A DNA stretch of 64,000 nt from Oceanicola sp. D3 (GTDB lineage Bacteria > Pseudomonadota > Alphaproteobacteria > Rhodobacterales > Rhodobacteraceae), in the NCBI RefSeq assembly GCF_006351965.1, contig NZ_CP040932.1, positions 1,054,001 through 1,118,000 on the forward strand. Direction: 5' to 3'. A program made the translations under genes and the position numbers. The stretch's first letter is position 1, and each line of letters starts with the position of its first letter. This document shows, piece by piece, positions 9,164 through 16,293 of the stretch. The notes under the pieces were generated by a model. The model had not been told where the DNA came from. It worked only from the letters and a program-made list of their open reading frames with translations, and did no database searches.

Positions 9164-9658
9164 TCAGGGCAAAAGCACCTTGTCGATCACGTGGATCACG
9201 CCGTTGGAGGCCTGAACGTCAGCACTCACAACCATGGCGTCGTTCACCCGCACGCCGCCGTGCCTGCCGTCGATCCGCAGCTTGCCGCCATTGGCCGTCA
9301 GCACGCTCACCCGCCGCCCCGCAAGGTCGGAGGCCTCGGCAACGCCCGGCACCACGTGGTAGGTGAGAATCGCCGTCAGCGTGTCACGGTTCTCCGGTTT
9401 CAGCAGGTCGTCCACCGTGCCCGCAGGCAGCGCCGCAAAGGCCTCGTCCGTCGGCGCGAAAACGGTGTAGGGCCCCGGCCCCTGCAACGTCTCAACCAGC
9501 CCCGCCGCCGAAACCGCCGCCACCAGCGTCTCGAAGCTCCCGGCCGATTGCGCAACCTCCACGATGTCCGGCCCGCTGGTGCTGCCGGTTGTGGTGCAGC
9601 CCGAAACGGCCAGCGCCGCCGAAACCACTGCGGCCTTCGTCAGTGTGATGATATTCAT
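9164..9658 (-). CDS. Fasciclin (FAS1) domain lipoprotein
   Basis: A 164-residue secreted adhesion-type protein. The N-terminus [21 protein letters not shown] ends in a lipobox (AVSG-C, near residue 21), predicting lipid anchoring after export. A single FAS1 domain follows, with the H1 motif [14 protein letters not shown] and the C-terminal H2-like [29 protein letters not shown]. The start at 9658 is favoured by GAGGA seven bases upstream; an ATG-initiated extension of eight residues is possible. FAS1 proteins usually mediate surface or matrix interactions; the ligand here is unknown. Confidence 0.88.
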   Translation of the reverse strand: MNIITLTKAAVVSAALAVSGCTTTGSTSGPDIVEVAQSAGSFETLVAAVSAAGLVETLQGPGPYTVFAPTDEAFAALPAGTVDDLLKPENRDTLTAILTYHVVPGVAEASDLAGRRVSVLTANGGKLRIDGRHGGVRVNDAMVVSADVQASNGVIHVIDKVLLP

Positions 9659-9782
9659 TGTCTGGTCCTCACTGTTTCCCAAAAGCCCCGCAGCCTGTGC
9701 GGAGTTGAACAGGTTACGCCCCCAACCTCGCGGCGGTTCACTTTTTCAACAGGAACACCCGCAGCCCACGGCGCCATGCCAT

Positions 9783-9817
9783 AAAAAACGCGCCCGCCTC
9801 AGGGGAAAGGCGGGCGC
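9783..9817 (-). terminator. Strong intrinsic terminator
   Basis: Stem GCGCCCGCCT with AGGCGGGCGC (9790-9799 and 9808-9817 on the plus strand), 8-nt loop, followed on the minus strand by six T residues (9788-9783). It ends the putative small RNA and could also end read-through from tRNA-Thr about 200 bases upstream. Confidence 0.85.
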
Positions 9818-9860
9818 TGTCGGCAAGGCCGCGGTGCGGGAGGGAGTTCCGACAGAAACA
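9783..9860 (-). ncRNA. Putative small RNA with CUCCCUCCC loop and intrinsic terminator
   Basis: Reading the minus strand, a -10-like TATACC (9872-9867) precedes about 78 bases that fold into two hairpins and end in TTTTTT. The first hairpin is CTGTCGG/CCGACAG (9855-9849 with 9823-9817) with CTCCCTCCC (9846-9838) in its loop; the second is a 10-bp terminator stem. Pyrimidine-rich, anti-Shine-Dalgarno loops of this kind are known from alphaproteobacterial CCUCCUCCC-type sRNAs; assignment to that group is inference. No good -35 element is seen and no ORF fits. Confidence 0.45.
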
Positions 9861-10011
9861 ACTCTAGGTATAAGCCATGGCCCCGAACACTCGCTGATTT
9901 TGGGGAGGGGGCGAAAGCCGTGGCCGTGAAGGCGAAGAGGGCATCAAGACCAAAAAGAATATGGTCGCCGCAGGGCGGGTTGGACCGCAGGTCGATCTGA
10001 GCAGAGAGAGA

Positions 10012-10086
10012 TGGTGCTGTGAGAGAGGATTGAACTCTCGACCTCACCCTTACCAAGGGTGTGCTCTACCACTGAGCTACCACAGC
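10012..10086 (-). tRNA. tRNA-Thr (anticodon GGT), CCA encoded
   Basis: The minus strand gives a complete 75-nt cloverleaf. The acceptor stem GCTGTGG pairs with TCACAGC with one G-T wobble; the D-arm contains AGCTCAGTGGTAGAGC. The anticodon stem ACCC/GGGT carries the 7-nt loop TTGGTAA with anticodon GGT, which reads ACY threonine codons. The T-arm is GAGAG-TTCAATC-CTCTC. Discriminator A and a genomically encoded CCA follow at 10015-10012. The stretch 9873-10011 downstream contains no gene I can support. Confidence 0.95.
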
Positions 10087-10197
10087 ATCTCTTGTTGCGT
10101 TCGATCCATTCGGCAGACTCAGAGGCCCCTTGCCCGAAGCGCCGACGCGCAGCGTGTGGGGGCTTTTACATCAGTCGCGCTCCGATGCAAGCCCCCC

Positions 10198-11169
10198 TCA
10201 CGGCATTTTAGGCGACATTTTCAACCTTGCGCGCCAGCCGAAGGCTCCCTTCAATTGCGCGGGCGGGGCACCGGTGCCGCGCGCGGCGAGCCCGGCGAGG
10301 CTTTCCATCAGCCGCCGCTCTATGCCTTCTTGCGTTTTGACCCGTTCCGGGTCGGGGTGGCCGGTGCCAAAGCGGATGTAGGGATTGGTGTTCAACTCAA
10401 ACACCGCCACGCCCTCTTCGGTCAGGCCAAAGTCCACCCGGCCAAACTGTTGCCCGGCCAAGTCCATCACCCGGCGCACCATCTCGTTGTGCGGGTAAGC
10501 GTGCATCTCGGCCTCGTCGGCGGCGTATTGCGCGGCGCTGGCCGCACCCAACTCGCCCGACTTGGCCACCCAATGCCGCTGGCTGACCGTCAGCGCCGGG
10601 GTCACCTCACCCTCCACCGCATAGGCCGCCCGCTTGCGAAAAACGCCGCCCTCGCGTGCCAGCCCGGCGTATTCGATGAACATCAGGTCGTGCAACGTGT
10701 GCCCGGCCTCCAGCGCAGCCTCTAGCGCGGCGTCCGCCATCGCCGCATCTTCCAGAAGGTCGCCGATCACACCCCGATGGGCCCAGCCCGTCCGCAAAAA
10801 GCACGGGAACCGCTCCGGCCGCTCGCCTAGCAAGGGCAGCCAGCAGCCAAACCGGTTGACGCTCGCGCGTTGCAACGCTTTCAGAAGCGCCGCGCGAGGC
10901 AGGAAGCGCGCAGGGTTATTTAGCACCGGCGCACCCGTTGCCGCGGCACGCGCACGCAACGTGGCGGCCACTTCCAGCCACGGCGGCGACATCCGCTCGA
11001 AATCGGTAAAGATCGCACTTCCCGCCGGCAGCCGCCCCCGCCGCGCCGCCGCCTCATAGCCCATCAGCTTCACTTTGAAGCCCGCCTTGGGGGCCTTCGC
11101 CCGAATTTCTCTGAAAGTATTCAGCCGCCGGGCGGTCGCATAAATCACAAGGCGGGGCAGGCCGGGCAT
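10198..11169 (-). CDS. ATP-grasp-like protein, candidate RiPP maturation partner
   Basis: A 323-residue cytoplasmic protein, not closely recognisable. The C-terminal part GQQFGRVDFGLTEEGVAVFELNTNPYIRFG (about residues 250-280) has the acidic-strand plus N-x-N metal-binding pattern of ATP-grasp ligases, and an earlier FIEYAG could be the strand before it. N-terminal residues look like a Rossmann-type half (RLVIYATARRLNTFREI). It is divergent from the 57-residue peptide gene with only 81 bp between them, which suggests joint function: ATP-grasp enzymes make amide or ester bonds on small peptides in several RiPP systems (inference). The start could be ATG 11169 or TTG 11181; neither has a strong ribosome site. 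Confidence 0.6.
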   Translation of the reverse strand: MPGLPRLVIYATARRLNTFREIRAKAPKAGFKVKLMGYEAAARRGRLPAGSAIFTDFERMSPPWLEVAATLRARAAATGAPVLNNPARFLPRAALLKALQRASVNRFGCWLPLLGERPERFPCFLRTGWAHRGVIGDLLEDAAMADAALEAALEAGHTLHDLMFIEYAGLAREGGVFRKRAAYAVEGEVTPALTVSQRHWVAKSGELGAASAAQYAADEAEMHAYPHNEMVRRVMDLAGQQFGRVDFGLTEEGVAVFELNTNPYIRFGTGHPDPERVKTQEGIERRLMESLAGLAARGTGAPPAQLKGAFGWRARLKMSPKMP

Positions 11170-11190
11170 CTTTGGTCTCAATTCAACGTA

Positions 11191-11219
11191 TTGACAGGCT
11201 GGGTGACGTAAAGGTTAAT
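11191..11219 (+). promoter_or_regulatory. Sigma70-type promoter of the 57-residue peptide gene
   Basis: A perfect -35 TTGACA (11191-11196), a 17-bp spacer and a -10-like GTTAAT (11214-11219, 4 of 6 matches) precede the peptide ATG by 31 bases. An AAGGA ribosome site lies 8 bases before the ATG at 11251. This gives unusually good support for expression of so small an ORF. Confidence 0.65.
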
Positions 11220-11250
11220 CTGGCACTATGGATTGTGAAAGGATCTTTCA

Positions 11251-11424
11251 ATGACGATCAAGATTGAACAGCAGAAACTACTTGGCTTCCGCCTTGAAGC
11301 CGAAGGCTCCGGTGGGCTCAAGATGGGTGGCAAGGGTGGAGGCGCAGCTGTCGGGAACAAGGTCACTAGCCCGATGGATATGAAGATCGGCAAGAAAGGC
11401 GGTGGCGGCGTTACCCTGGCCTGA
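11251..11424 (+). CDS. Small Gly/Lys-rich peptide, candidate RiPP precursor
   Basis: A 57-residue peptide beginning MTIKIEQQKLLGFRLEAEGSG, then a glycine- and lysine-rich tail with GGLKMGGKGGGAAVGNK, MDMKIGKK and GGGGVTLA. It has no hydrophobic signal segment and no cysteine. The charged, helix-prone first 18 residues followed by a low-complexity Gly-rich part resemble a leader/core arrangement. It has its own promoter and AAGGA ribosome site and lies 21 bp upstream of an HExxH-type peptide-modification enzyme, with an ATP-grasp gene divergent on the other side. A role as modification substrate is inferred from context; the modified residues and product are unknown. Confidence 0.6.
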   Translation: MTIKIEQQKLLGFRLEAEGSGGLKMGGKGGGAAVGNKVTSPMDMKIGKKGGGGVTLA

Positions 11425-11445
11425 CCCTGAGCGGCACCAGCCGAC

Positions 11446-12447
11446 ATGACACCTGAAAACCTGCTGGCCTTCCCGCCCGATGCCGATCGGGCGGGTTTTG
11501 CCGATGTGCGAATGCACCGTGAGCTTGCCGCGAGCCTCACGCATCTCTCCGAATCCTGCGCCGAGGCGGGCCACCCCGCCGCCGCACCCCTTGCCGAGGC
11601 CGCCCGGCTGCTTAAAACGAAGCGGGTCGGCCCCGAGGCCTTCGCCCGCTACTACATCATCGGCACCGCCCTGCTGGACGGGCATGAGGCAGGGCTGGAG
11701 GCCGAGGCCGAGGCGCTGCTGGCAGATGTTCAGACCGGCCGCGCACCCTTCCATGTCTCGCCACGCGGCGGAGCAGGGGCGCTCGATGACCTGATGAACC
11801 GGCAGATGGGCGAAGAAGCCGCCAATTTCGCCCCCGTCCCGCCCGAAACCGCCACCGCCTTTGCCACCCGCCTCTCCGCAGGCCTCGACCTCCTGCGCCA
11901 CGGCCTGCCCGCGCTCCACGCCGAGATCACCACCATTGTCCATCACGTCGTCTGCGCCACCGCCCCAGAAGGGGCCACCGTGCAGTTCGATGGCGCATCG
12001 CACTACCAGTTCTGGGGCCTTCTATTGCTCAATCCGCGCTTCCACACCACCCGCCTCGCCATCGCCGAGGTGCTGGCCCACGAAAGCGCCCACTCCCTCC
12101 TCTTCGGCCTCACCATCGAAGAGCCCCTCGTCCTGAACCCCGGCGACGAGCGCTTCCCCTCGCCCCTGCGCGCCGACCCGCGCCCGATGGATGGCATCTA
12201 CCACGCCACCTTCGTCTCCGCCCGGATGGCCTGGGCGATGGAAGGCCTCGCCGCCTCCGGCCTGCTAAGCGCCGAGGAAAAGGCCGAAGCCCTCAAGGCC
12301 GCCGAGGCCGACCGCGCCAACTTCGCCTCCGGCCTGTCGGTGGTCGACGCCCACGGCATCCTCTCGCCCACCGGGCAGCGCATCATCGACAACGCCCGCC
12401 ACTGGATCGCCCGCCAAGGGATGGACGCCGCCCGCCCCTTGTCCTAA
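11446..12447 (+). CDS. HExxH-motif putative peptide-modification protein (aKG-HExxH-type)
   Basis: A 333-residue protein resembling the HEXXH-motif peptide modification family (free-standing or fused to radical SAM proteins in RiPP clusters). The motif H212-E-S-A-H216 sits in EVLAHESAHSLLFGL, followed by the family-like segment NPGDERFPSPLRADPRPMDGIYHATFVSARM with a third histidine, H253. There is no signal peptide and no zinc-protease downstream Glu motif, which argues against an ordinary metalloprotease. Members are considered iron/2-oxoglutarate-dependent peptide hydroxylases (family knowledge). It follows the small peptide gene by 21 bp in the same direction, so that peptide is the likely substrate. 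Confidence 0.7.
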   Translation: MTPENLLAFPPDADRAGFADVRMHRELAASLTHLSESCAEAGHPAAAPLAEAARLLKTKRVGPEAFARYYIIGTALLDGHEAGLEAEAEALLADVQTGRAPFHVSPRGGAGALDDLMNRQMGEEAANFAPVPPETATAFATRLSAGLDLLRHGLPALHAEITTIVHHVVCATAPEGATVQFDGASHYQFWGLLLLNPRFHTTRLAIAEVLAHESAHSLLFGLTIEEPLVLNPGDERFPSPLRADPRPMDGIYHATFVSARMAWAMEGLAASGLLSAEEKAEALKAAEADRANFASGLSVVDAHGILSPTGQRIIDNARHWIARQGMDAARPLS

Positions 12448-12456
12448 AGCTCTTTC

Positions 12457-12627
12457 ATGAGCAAAAGCGACAAACCGGCAGCGTCGCGCGAAGAGCGGCT
12501 GAAGCAGGCGCTCAAGGCCAACATGGCCCGCCGCAAGGCGCAGGCCAAGGCACGGTCTGGGGCGCAATCCGGCAAGACAACAAACGAAACGGCAGAGCCG
12601 AGCGGTAAAGAGGGCGACAATGGATAG
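12457..12627 (+). CDS. Small basic protein upstream of murA, unknown function
   Basis: A 56-residue, strongly charged peptide ([20 protein letters not shown]..., ending in a Lys/Gly-rich tail). It has a helix-prone, Lys/Arg/Ala-rich body and no membrane segment. Its stop TAG at 12625 overlaps the murA start region by 8 bases, so it probably is translated ahead of murA on the same message. It starts 9 bp after the HExxH gene stop. The function is unknown; coupling to murA suggests a housekeeping or regulatory role rather than membership in the upstream peptide locus. Confidence 0.6.
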   Translation: MSKSDKPAASREERLKQALKANMARRKAQAKARSGAQSGKTTNETAEPSGKEGDNG

Positions 12628-13894
12628 AATCGTGGTCAAGGGCAACGGTGCCCTCTCGGGAGATATTCCGATCTCGGGCGCAAAGAACGCCTGTCTCACC
12701 CTCATGCCGGCCACGCTGCTCTCCGAAGAGCCGCTGACGCTCACCAACGCGCCGCGCCTCTCCGACATCCGCACCATGACAGCCCTGCTCCAGTCGCTCG
12801 GCTGCGAGGTCACCTCGCTGCAAGAGGGCAAGGTGCTCACCATGTCCTCGCACGACATCAACAACCACAAGGCCGATTACGATATCGTCCGCAAGATGCG
12901 CGCCTCCATCCTCGTGCTCGGCCCCATGCTGGCCCGCGATGGCCACGCCGTTGTGTCGCTCCCCGGCGGCTGCGCCATCGGGGCACGCCCGGTTGATCTG
13001 CACCTGAAGGCGCTGGAGGCAATGGGCGCCGAGCTTGATCTGCGCGATGGCTACGTCCACGCCAAGGCCATCGGCGGTCGCCTCACCGGGGCCGAGTTTA
13101 CCTTCCCCCTCGTCTCCGTCGGCGCCACCGAAAACGCCCTGCTCGCCGCCGTGCTGGCCAAGGGCACAACCGTGCTCAAAAACGCCGCCCGCGAGCCCGA
13201 GATCGTCGACCTTGCGAACTGCCTCACCAAGATGGGCGCGCAGATCGAAGGGGCCGACACCGGCACCATCACCATTCAGGGCGTCGACAGCCTGCACGGC
13301 GCAACCCACCCCGTCGTCACCGACCGCATCGAGCTTGGCACCTACATGCTCGCCCCCGCCATCGCCGGCGGCGAGGTCGAGCTGCTGGGCGGCCAGCGCG
13401 CGCTGGTCGGGGCCTTTGCCGACAAGTTGGAGGAGGCCGACATCGAGGTCACCCAAACCAACCGCGGCCTGAAGGTGAAGCGCAAGAATGGCCGCGTCCG
13501 CGCCGTCGATGTGGTGACAGAACCCTTCCCCGGTTTCCCGACCGACCTTCAGGCGCAGATGATGGCCCTGATGTGCACCGCCGAGGGCACCTCGGTGCTG
13601 GAAGAGAAGATCTTCGAAAACCGCTTCATGCACGCCCCCGAGCTGATCCGCATGGGCGCAAACATTGATGTGCAGGGCGGCCACGCAACCGTCACCGGCG
13701 TCGAAAAGCTCAAGGGCGCCCCGGTGATGGCCACCGACCTGCGCGCCTCGGTCTCCCTCATCCTCGCCGGCCTCGCCGCCGAGGGCGAAACCGTCGTCAG
13801 CCGCGTCTACCACCTCGACCGCGGCTACGAGCACGTCGTGCGCAAACTCTCCGGCGTCGGCGCTCACATCGAGCGTCTGCAAGAGGGCGACTGA
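12620..13894 (+). CDS. murA: UDP-N-acetylglucosamine 1-carboxyvinyltransferase
   Basis: A 424-residue enzyme catalysing the first committed step of peptidoglycan synthesis, transfer of enolpyruvate from PEP to UDP-GlcNAc in the cytoplasm. Substrate-binding K22-N23 lie in ISGAKNA and the catalytic cysteine C118 in [16 protein letters not shown], the fosfomycin-sensitive form. The length is normal for the family. The start ATG lies inside the end of the preceding 56-residue gene, giving translational coupling. It precedes a 151-bp gap with an inverted repeat before the acyltransferase gene. Confidence 0.97.
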   Translation: MDRIVVKGNGALSGDIPISGAKNACLTLMPATLLSEEPLTLTNAPRLSDIRTMTALLQSLGCEVTSLQEGKVLTMSSHDINNHKADYDIVRKMRASILVLGPMLARDGHAVVSLPGGCAIGARPVDLHLKALEAMGAELDLRDGYVHAKAIGGRLTGAEFTFPLVSVGATENALLAAVLAKGTTVLKNAAREPEIVDLANCLTKMGAQIEGADTGTITIQGVDSLHGATHPVVTDRIELGTYMLAPAIAGGEVELLGGQRALVGAFADKLEEADIEVTQTNRGLKVKRKNGRVRAVDVVTEPFPGFPTDLQAQMMALMCTAEGTSVLEEKIFENRFMHAPELIRMGANIDVQGGHATVTGVEKLKGAPVMATDLRASVSLILAGLAAEGETVVSRVYHLDRGYEHVVRKLSGVGAHIERLQEGD

Positions 13895-14007
13895 CCGCCG
13901 GCACCGTCCGCGGCCAAGGCACAGAGCATGTTTGGTTGGGCTCCCGGCACTCCCGCCTTGGGCGCATTTATTCGCCAAGACACATCACCGCCGGCCTTTA
14001 GCCACCT

Positions 14008-14032
14008 TTGTCTGACAATCTGCGTCAGACAA
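14008..14032. promoter_or_regulatory. Perfect 9-bp inverted repeat, possible operator
   Basis: TTGTCTGAC and GTCAGACAA flank a 7-bp spacer, ending 13 bases before the acyltransferase ATG. It has no T-tract, so it does not look like a terminator for murA. The position fits a repressor operator or a translation-blocking hairpin; the regulator is unknown. Confidence 0.4.
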
Positions 14033-14045
14033 CGGATCGGGGCCG

Positions 14046-15068
14046 ATGACATATCACCGGGAAATAGACGGCCTGCGCGCTCTTGCCGCCATCGTGGTGC
14101 TGGCCTTTCACACCAACCTGCCGGGCTTCGGTGGCGGGTTTCTCGGGGTTGATCTGTTCTTCGTTCTCTCCGGCTTCCTCACCACCTCTCTGCTTGTCCC
14201 GCAGATCGAAAGCTTCTCACCCGACGGTTTCCGCCGTTTTCTTTCCCGCAGGCTCTGGCGGCTCTGGCCATTGCTCCTTGCCTTCTGCGCCATCCTTGCG
14301 CTGGCCCTTTGGCTTGTCGGGCTGGGCAGCCCCGCCGCGCTGCTGAACGCGGCGCTTTTTCTGGGCAATACCGACAGGGCAGTGCTGGGCTACGCCAGCT
14401 ACAGCGTGCACACTTGGTCTCTCGCCGCCGAAATGCAGTTCTATGTCCTGCTCGCTCTGCTCGCCTTCGTCCTGCGCTCCGCCCGACAACTCCAGGCCGC
14501 GCTGATGGCGGGGTTTCTTGCCGTTACGCTCTGCCGGGTCGTCTTTGCGTTGAGCGGGGACTGGGGCGGCGGGTTCTATAGCCCCTTCGCCCACAGCTCC
14601 GGCCTGTTTCTCGGCGGGCTTCTCGCCACCATGCCGCGCCGCCAAATGCATCACGCGCCCGTTGCCTGTGCGGCCGCGCTGCTCGTGCTTGCGGCGGCGG
14701 TCACGGTGGCCGTGTTTCGCAGCTACGGCGCCCTTCTGCTCTGGATCACGTTCACCGAGCTTGCCACGGCCGTGCTTCTGATGGCCCTGCTCTCGGGGCG
14801 CGCCGGGGTCGTGGCGCGTGTTCTTGGCCTGCGTCCCCTCGTCTGGTTCGGCCAACTCTCATATGGCGTCTATCTCTGGCACTACCCGTTGTCGGTGCTG
14901 CTGCGTGATGCGCTGCCACCTCTCGTCACTTTCTTGGCCACCCTGGTCATTTCCCTTGCGCTGGCGGCTGCAAGTTTCCGCTGGCTGGAGGCACCGTTGC
15001 GCCGCTATGGCAACGCCCGCACGCAGCGCATCAGGCCCTCTGCGCCATTGCACGGTGCGACGGGTTAA
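14046..15068 (+). CDS. Membrane acyltransferase (OafA/YrhL-type, acyltransferase 3)
   Basis: A 340-residue integral membrane protein with about ten hydrophobic segments. The N-terminus YHREIDGLRALAAIVVLAFHTNLPGFGGGFLGVDLFFVLSGFL is the family signature, with the R-A-x-A-x-x-x-V core and the catalytic-type histidine in AFHTN. Such enzymes transfer acyl groups to surface sugars (O-antigen, exopolysaccharide, peptidoglycan) at the inner membrane. It has no SGNH extension, so it is the short form. No strong ribosome site is visible, and the gene stands alone behind a 9-bp inverted repeat. Confidence 0.88.
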   Translation: MTYHREIDGLRALAAIVVLAFHTNLPGFGGGFLGVDLFFVLSGFLTTSLLVPQIESFSPDGFRRFLSRRLWRLWPLLLAFCAILALALWLVGLGSPAALLNAALFLGNTDRAVLGYASYSVHTWSLAAEMQFYVLLALLAFVLRSARQLQAALMAGFLAVTLCRVVFALSGDWGGGFYSPFAHSSGLFLGGLLATMPRRQMHHAPVACAAALLVLAAAVTVAVFRSYGALLLWITFTELATAVLLMALLSGRAGVVARVLGLRPLVWFGQLSYGVYLWHYPLSVLLRDALPPLVTFLATLVISLALAAASFRWLEAPLRRYGNARTQRIRPSAPLHGATG

Positions 15069-15093
15069 CCCCGCCGAAGCGTGCGAAAACCGC

Positions 15094-15134
15094 GTATGCA
15101 TGGGATGTGCATCACTTGTGCATCGCTTGTGGCC
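15094..15134 (+). promoter_or_regulatory. 11-bp-periodic repeats upstream of the DUF2948-GNAT-hisD operon
   Basis: Four 8-bp units start at 15094, 15105, 15116 and 15127: GTATGCAT, ATGTGCAT, TTGTGCAT and TTGTGGCC, exactly 11 bp apart. The 18-mer TGCATGGGATGTGCATCA (15097-15114) recurs exactly at 41788-41805 upstream of hisC. The regular helical spacing suggests binding sites for a transcription factor on one face of the DNA. It lies about 150-180 bp upstream of the DUF2948 start. Confidence 0.45.
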
Positions 15135-15274
15135 CATTAACTCTCCTTAACAGATCGCCGCCTGTTAACCTGCCGGGACGGTGGGGCAGGGGCGGCTTGT
15201 GAGGCTGCGCCGAAACCCCTATGTCTTTCAGGTGATGCAAGAATTACCTGCAATTCCGCCCCCGGAGGCTCATC

Positions 15275-15757
15275 GTGGCTGAAGACGCCAAGTTTGAAGA
15301 CGGGGCAGACCGCCCGATCTACCTCGCCGCAATGGATGACGGCTCCGTGCCCATCGTCTCTGCGCTGGTGCAAGATGCGGTCTTTCCGATCACCGAGATG
15401 AAGTATGACAAGGCGAGCCGCGAATTTGCCTTGTTGCTCAACCGCTTCCGCTGGGAAGACAAGGCCCGCGCCGAGGCCCGCAAGCGCCCTTATGAGCGGG
15501 TGCAGTCGGTGCTGCGCGTGGGCGATGTGCTGGGCGTGGCAACAATGGGAATCGACCGGTCCGAGCCCGATACAATCCTGTCACTGCTGGCCATCGCTTG
15601 GGAAGAGGGCGAAGACGGCACCGGCACGCTCACCCTCACACTGGCGGGCGATGGGGCGATCCGCCTTTCCGTCGAGTGCCTCGACGTGGTGCTCAAGGAT
15701 GTCACCCGCCCCTATGTCGCCCCCTCCCGCAAGGCCCCGGAGCACCCAGAAGAGTGA
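15275..15757 (+). CDS. DUF2948 family protein
   Basis: A 160-residue cytoplasmic protein of unknown function. Features such as DRPIYLAAMDDGSVPIVSALVQDAVFPITEMKYD and the segment RPYERVQSVLRVGDVLGVATMGID are typical of the alphaproteobacterial DUF2948 family, which commonly lies next to hisD or murA. The start is GTG at 15275 with GGAGG 6 bases upstream. The next gene overlaps its stop (GTGA), so it forms an operon with the acetyltransferase and hisD. Confidence 0.82.
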   Translation: MAEDAKFEDGADRPIYLAAMDDGSVPIVSALVQDAVFPITEMKYDKASREFALLLNRFRWEDKARAEARKRPYERVQSVLRVGDVLGVATMGIDRSEPDTILSLLAIAWEEGEDGTGTLTLTLAGDGAIRLSVECLDVVLKDVTRPYVAPSRKAPEHPEE

Positions 15758-16272
15758 GCATCCGGCGGCTTGGGCCAGCCGACGCGGAAGGCTTCCGCGC
15801 CCTGCGGCTCGAAGCGCTTGAACTGGCCCCCGAAGCGTTTGGCGAAGACCTCTCGCAAGCGCAGGGCAAGACCGATCTCGACTATGCCAATCGCTTGGAA
15901 ATGGGCGACAATTTCGGCGCGTTTGCGGGCGATGAGCTAGTCGGCATGTTGCTCTTCATGCGTGAGGACGGCCCCAAGATCGGCCACCGCGCTTTTGTCA
16001 TGTCGGTCTATCTCCAGCCCGCCCATCGCGGCACCGGGCTGGCCTCCGATCTGCTCGGCGCGGCCCTTGCGCTGGCCGGTGAGAGCGGCGTGGCGCAGGT
16101 GGAGCTCTATGTCTCCTCCGCCGCCCCCCGCGCCCACGCCTTCTACCTGCGCGAAGGCTTCGTCGAGGTGGGTCGCAGCCCCCGTGCGCTCTGCGTTAAC
16201 GGAAGTTACCACGACGAGCTGCATATGATGTTGCGGCTGGACCGTCTTGAGAGCGGCCCGGCAGGCGGGTAA
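15754..16272 (+). CDS. GNAT-family N-acetyltransferase
   Basis: A 172-residue GNAT-fold enzyme that would transfer an acetyl group from acetyl-CoA to an amine. The acetyl-CoA-binding region is FVMSVYLQPAHRGTGLASDLLGAAL (motif A with R-G-x-G-x-A), followed by VELYVSSAAPRAHAFYLREGFVEVG (motif B). The GTG start at 15754 overlaps the upstream stop codon; reading further upstream only extends into the antisense-like frame of DUF2948. The substrate is unknown. hisD follows after 21 bp. Confidence 0.88.
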   Translation: MSIRRLGPADAEGFRALRLEALELAPEAFGEDLSQAQGKTDLDYANRLEMGDNFGAFAGDELVGMLLFMREDGPKIGHRAFVMSVYLQPAHRGTGLASDLLGAALALAGESGVAQVELYVSSAAPRAHAFYLREGFVEVGRSPRALCVNGSYHDELHMMLRLDRLESGPAGG

Positions 16273-16293
16273 GAGGCTCTCAAAGGAGAGCCC

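Noticed and set aside
9799-10056. An 85-codon minus-strand frame near tRNA-Thr
   Set aside because: It runs through the tRNA body and the small-RNA hairpin; no ribosome site and no protein-like composition.
11446-12447. Reading the HExxH protein as an ordinary zinc metalloprotease
   Set aside because: There is no signal peptide, no glutamate-zincin downstream motif and the flanking sequence matches the peptide-modification family better.
15137-15150. TTAA-CTCTCC-TTAA as another CtrA box
   Set aside because: The spacer is six bases, not seven, so the half-sites are out of phase with the consensus.
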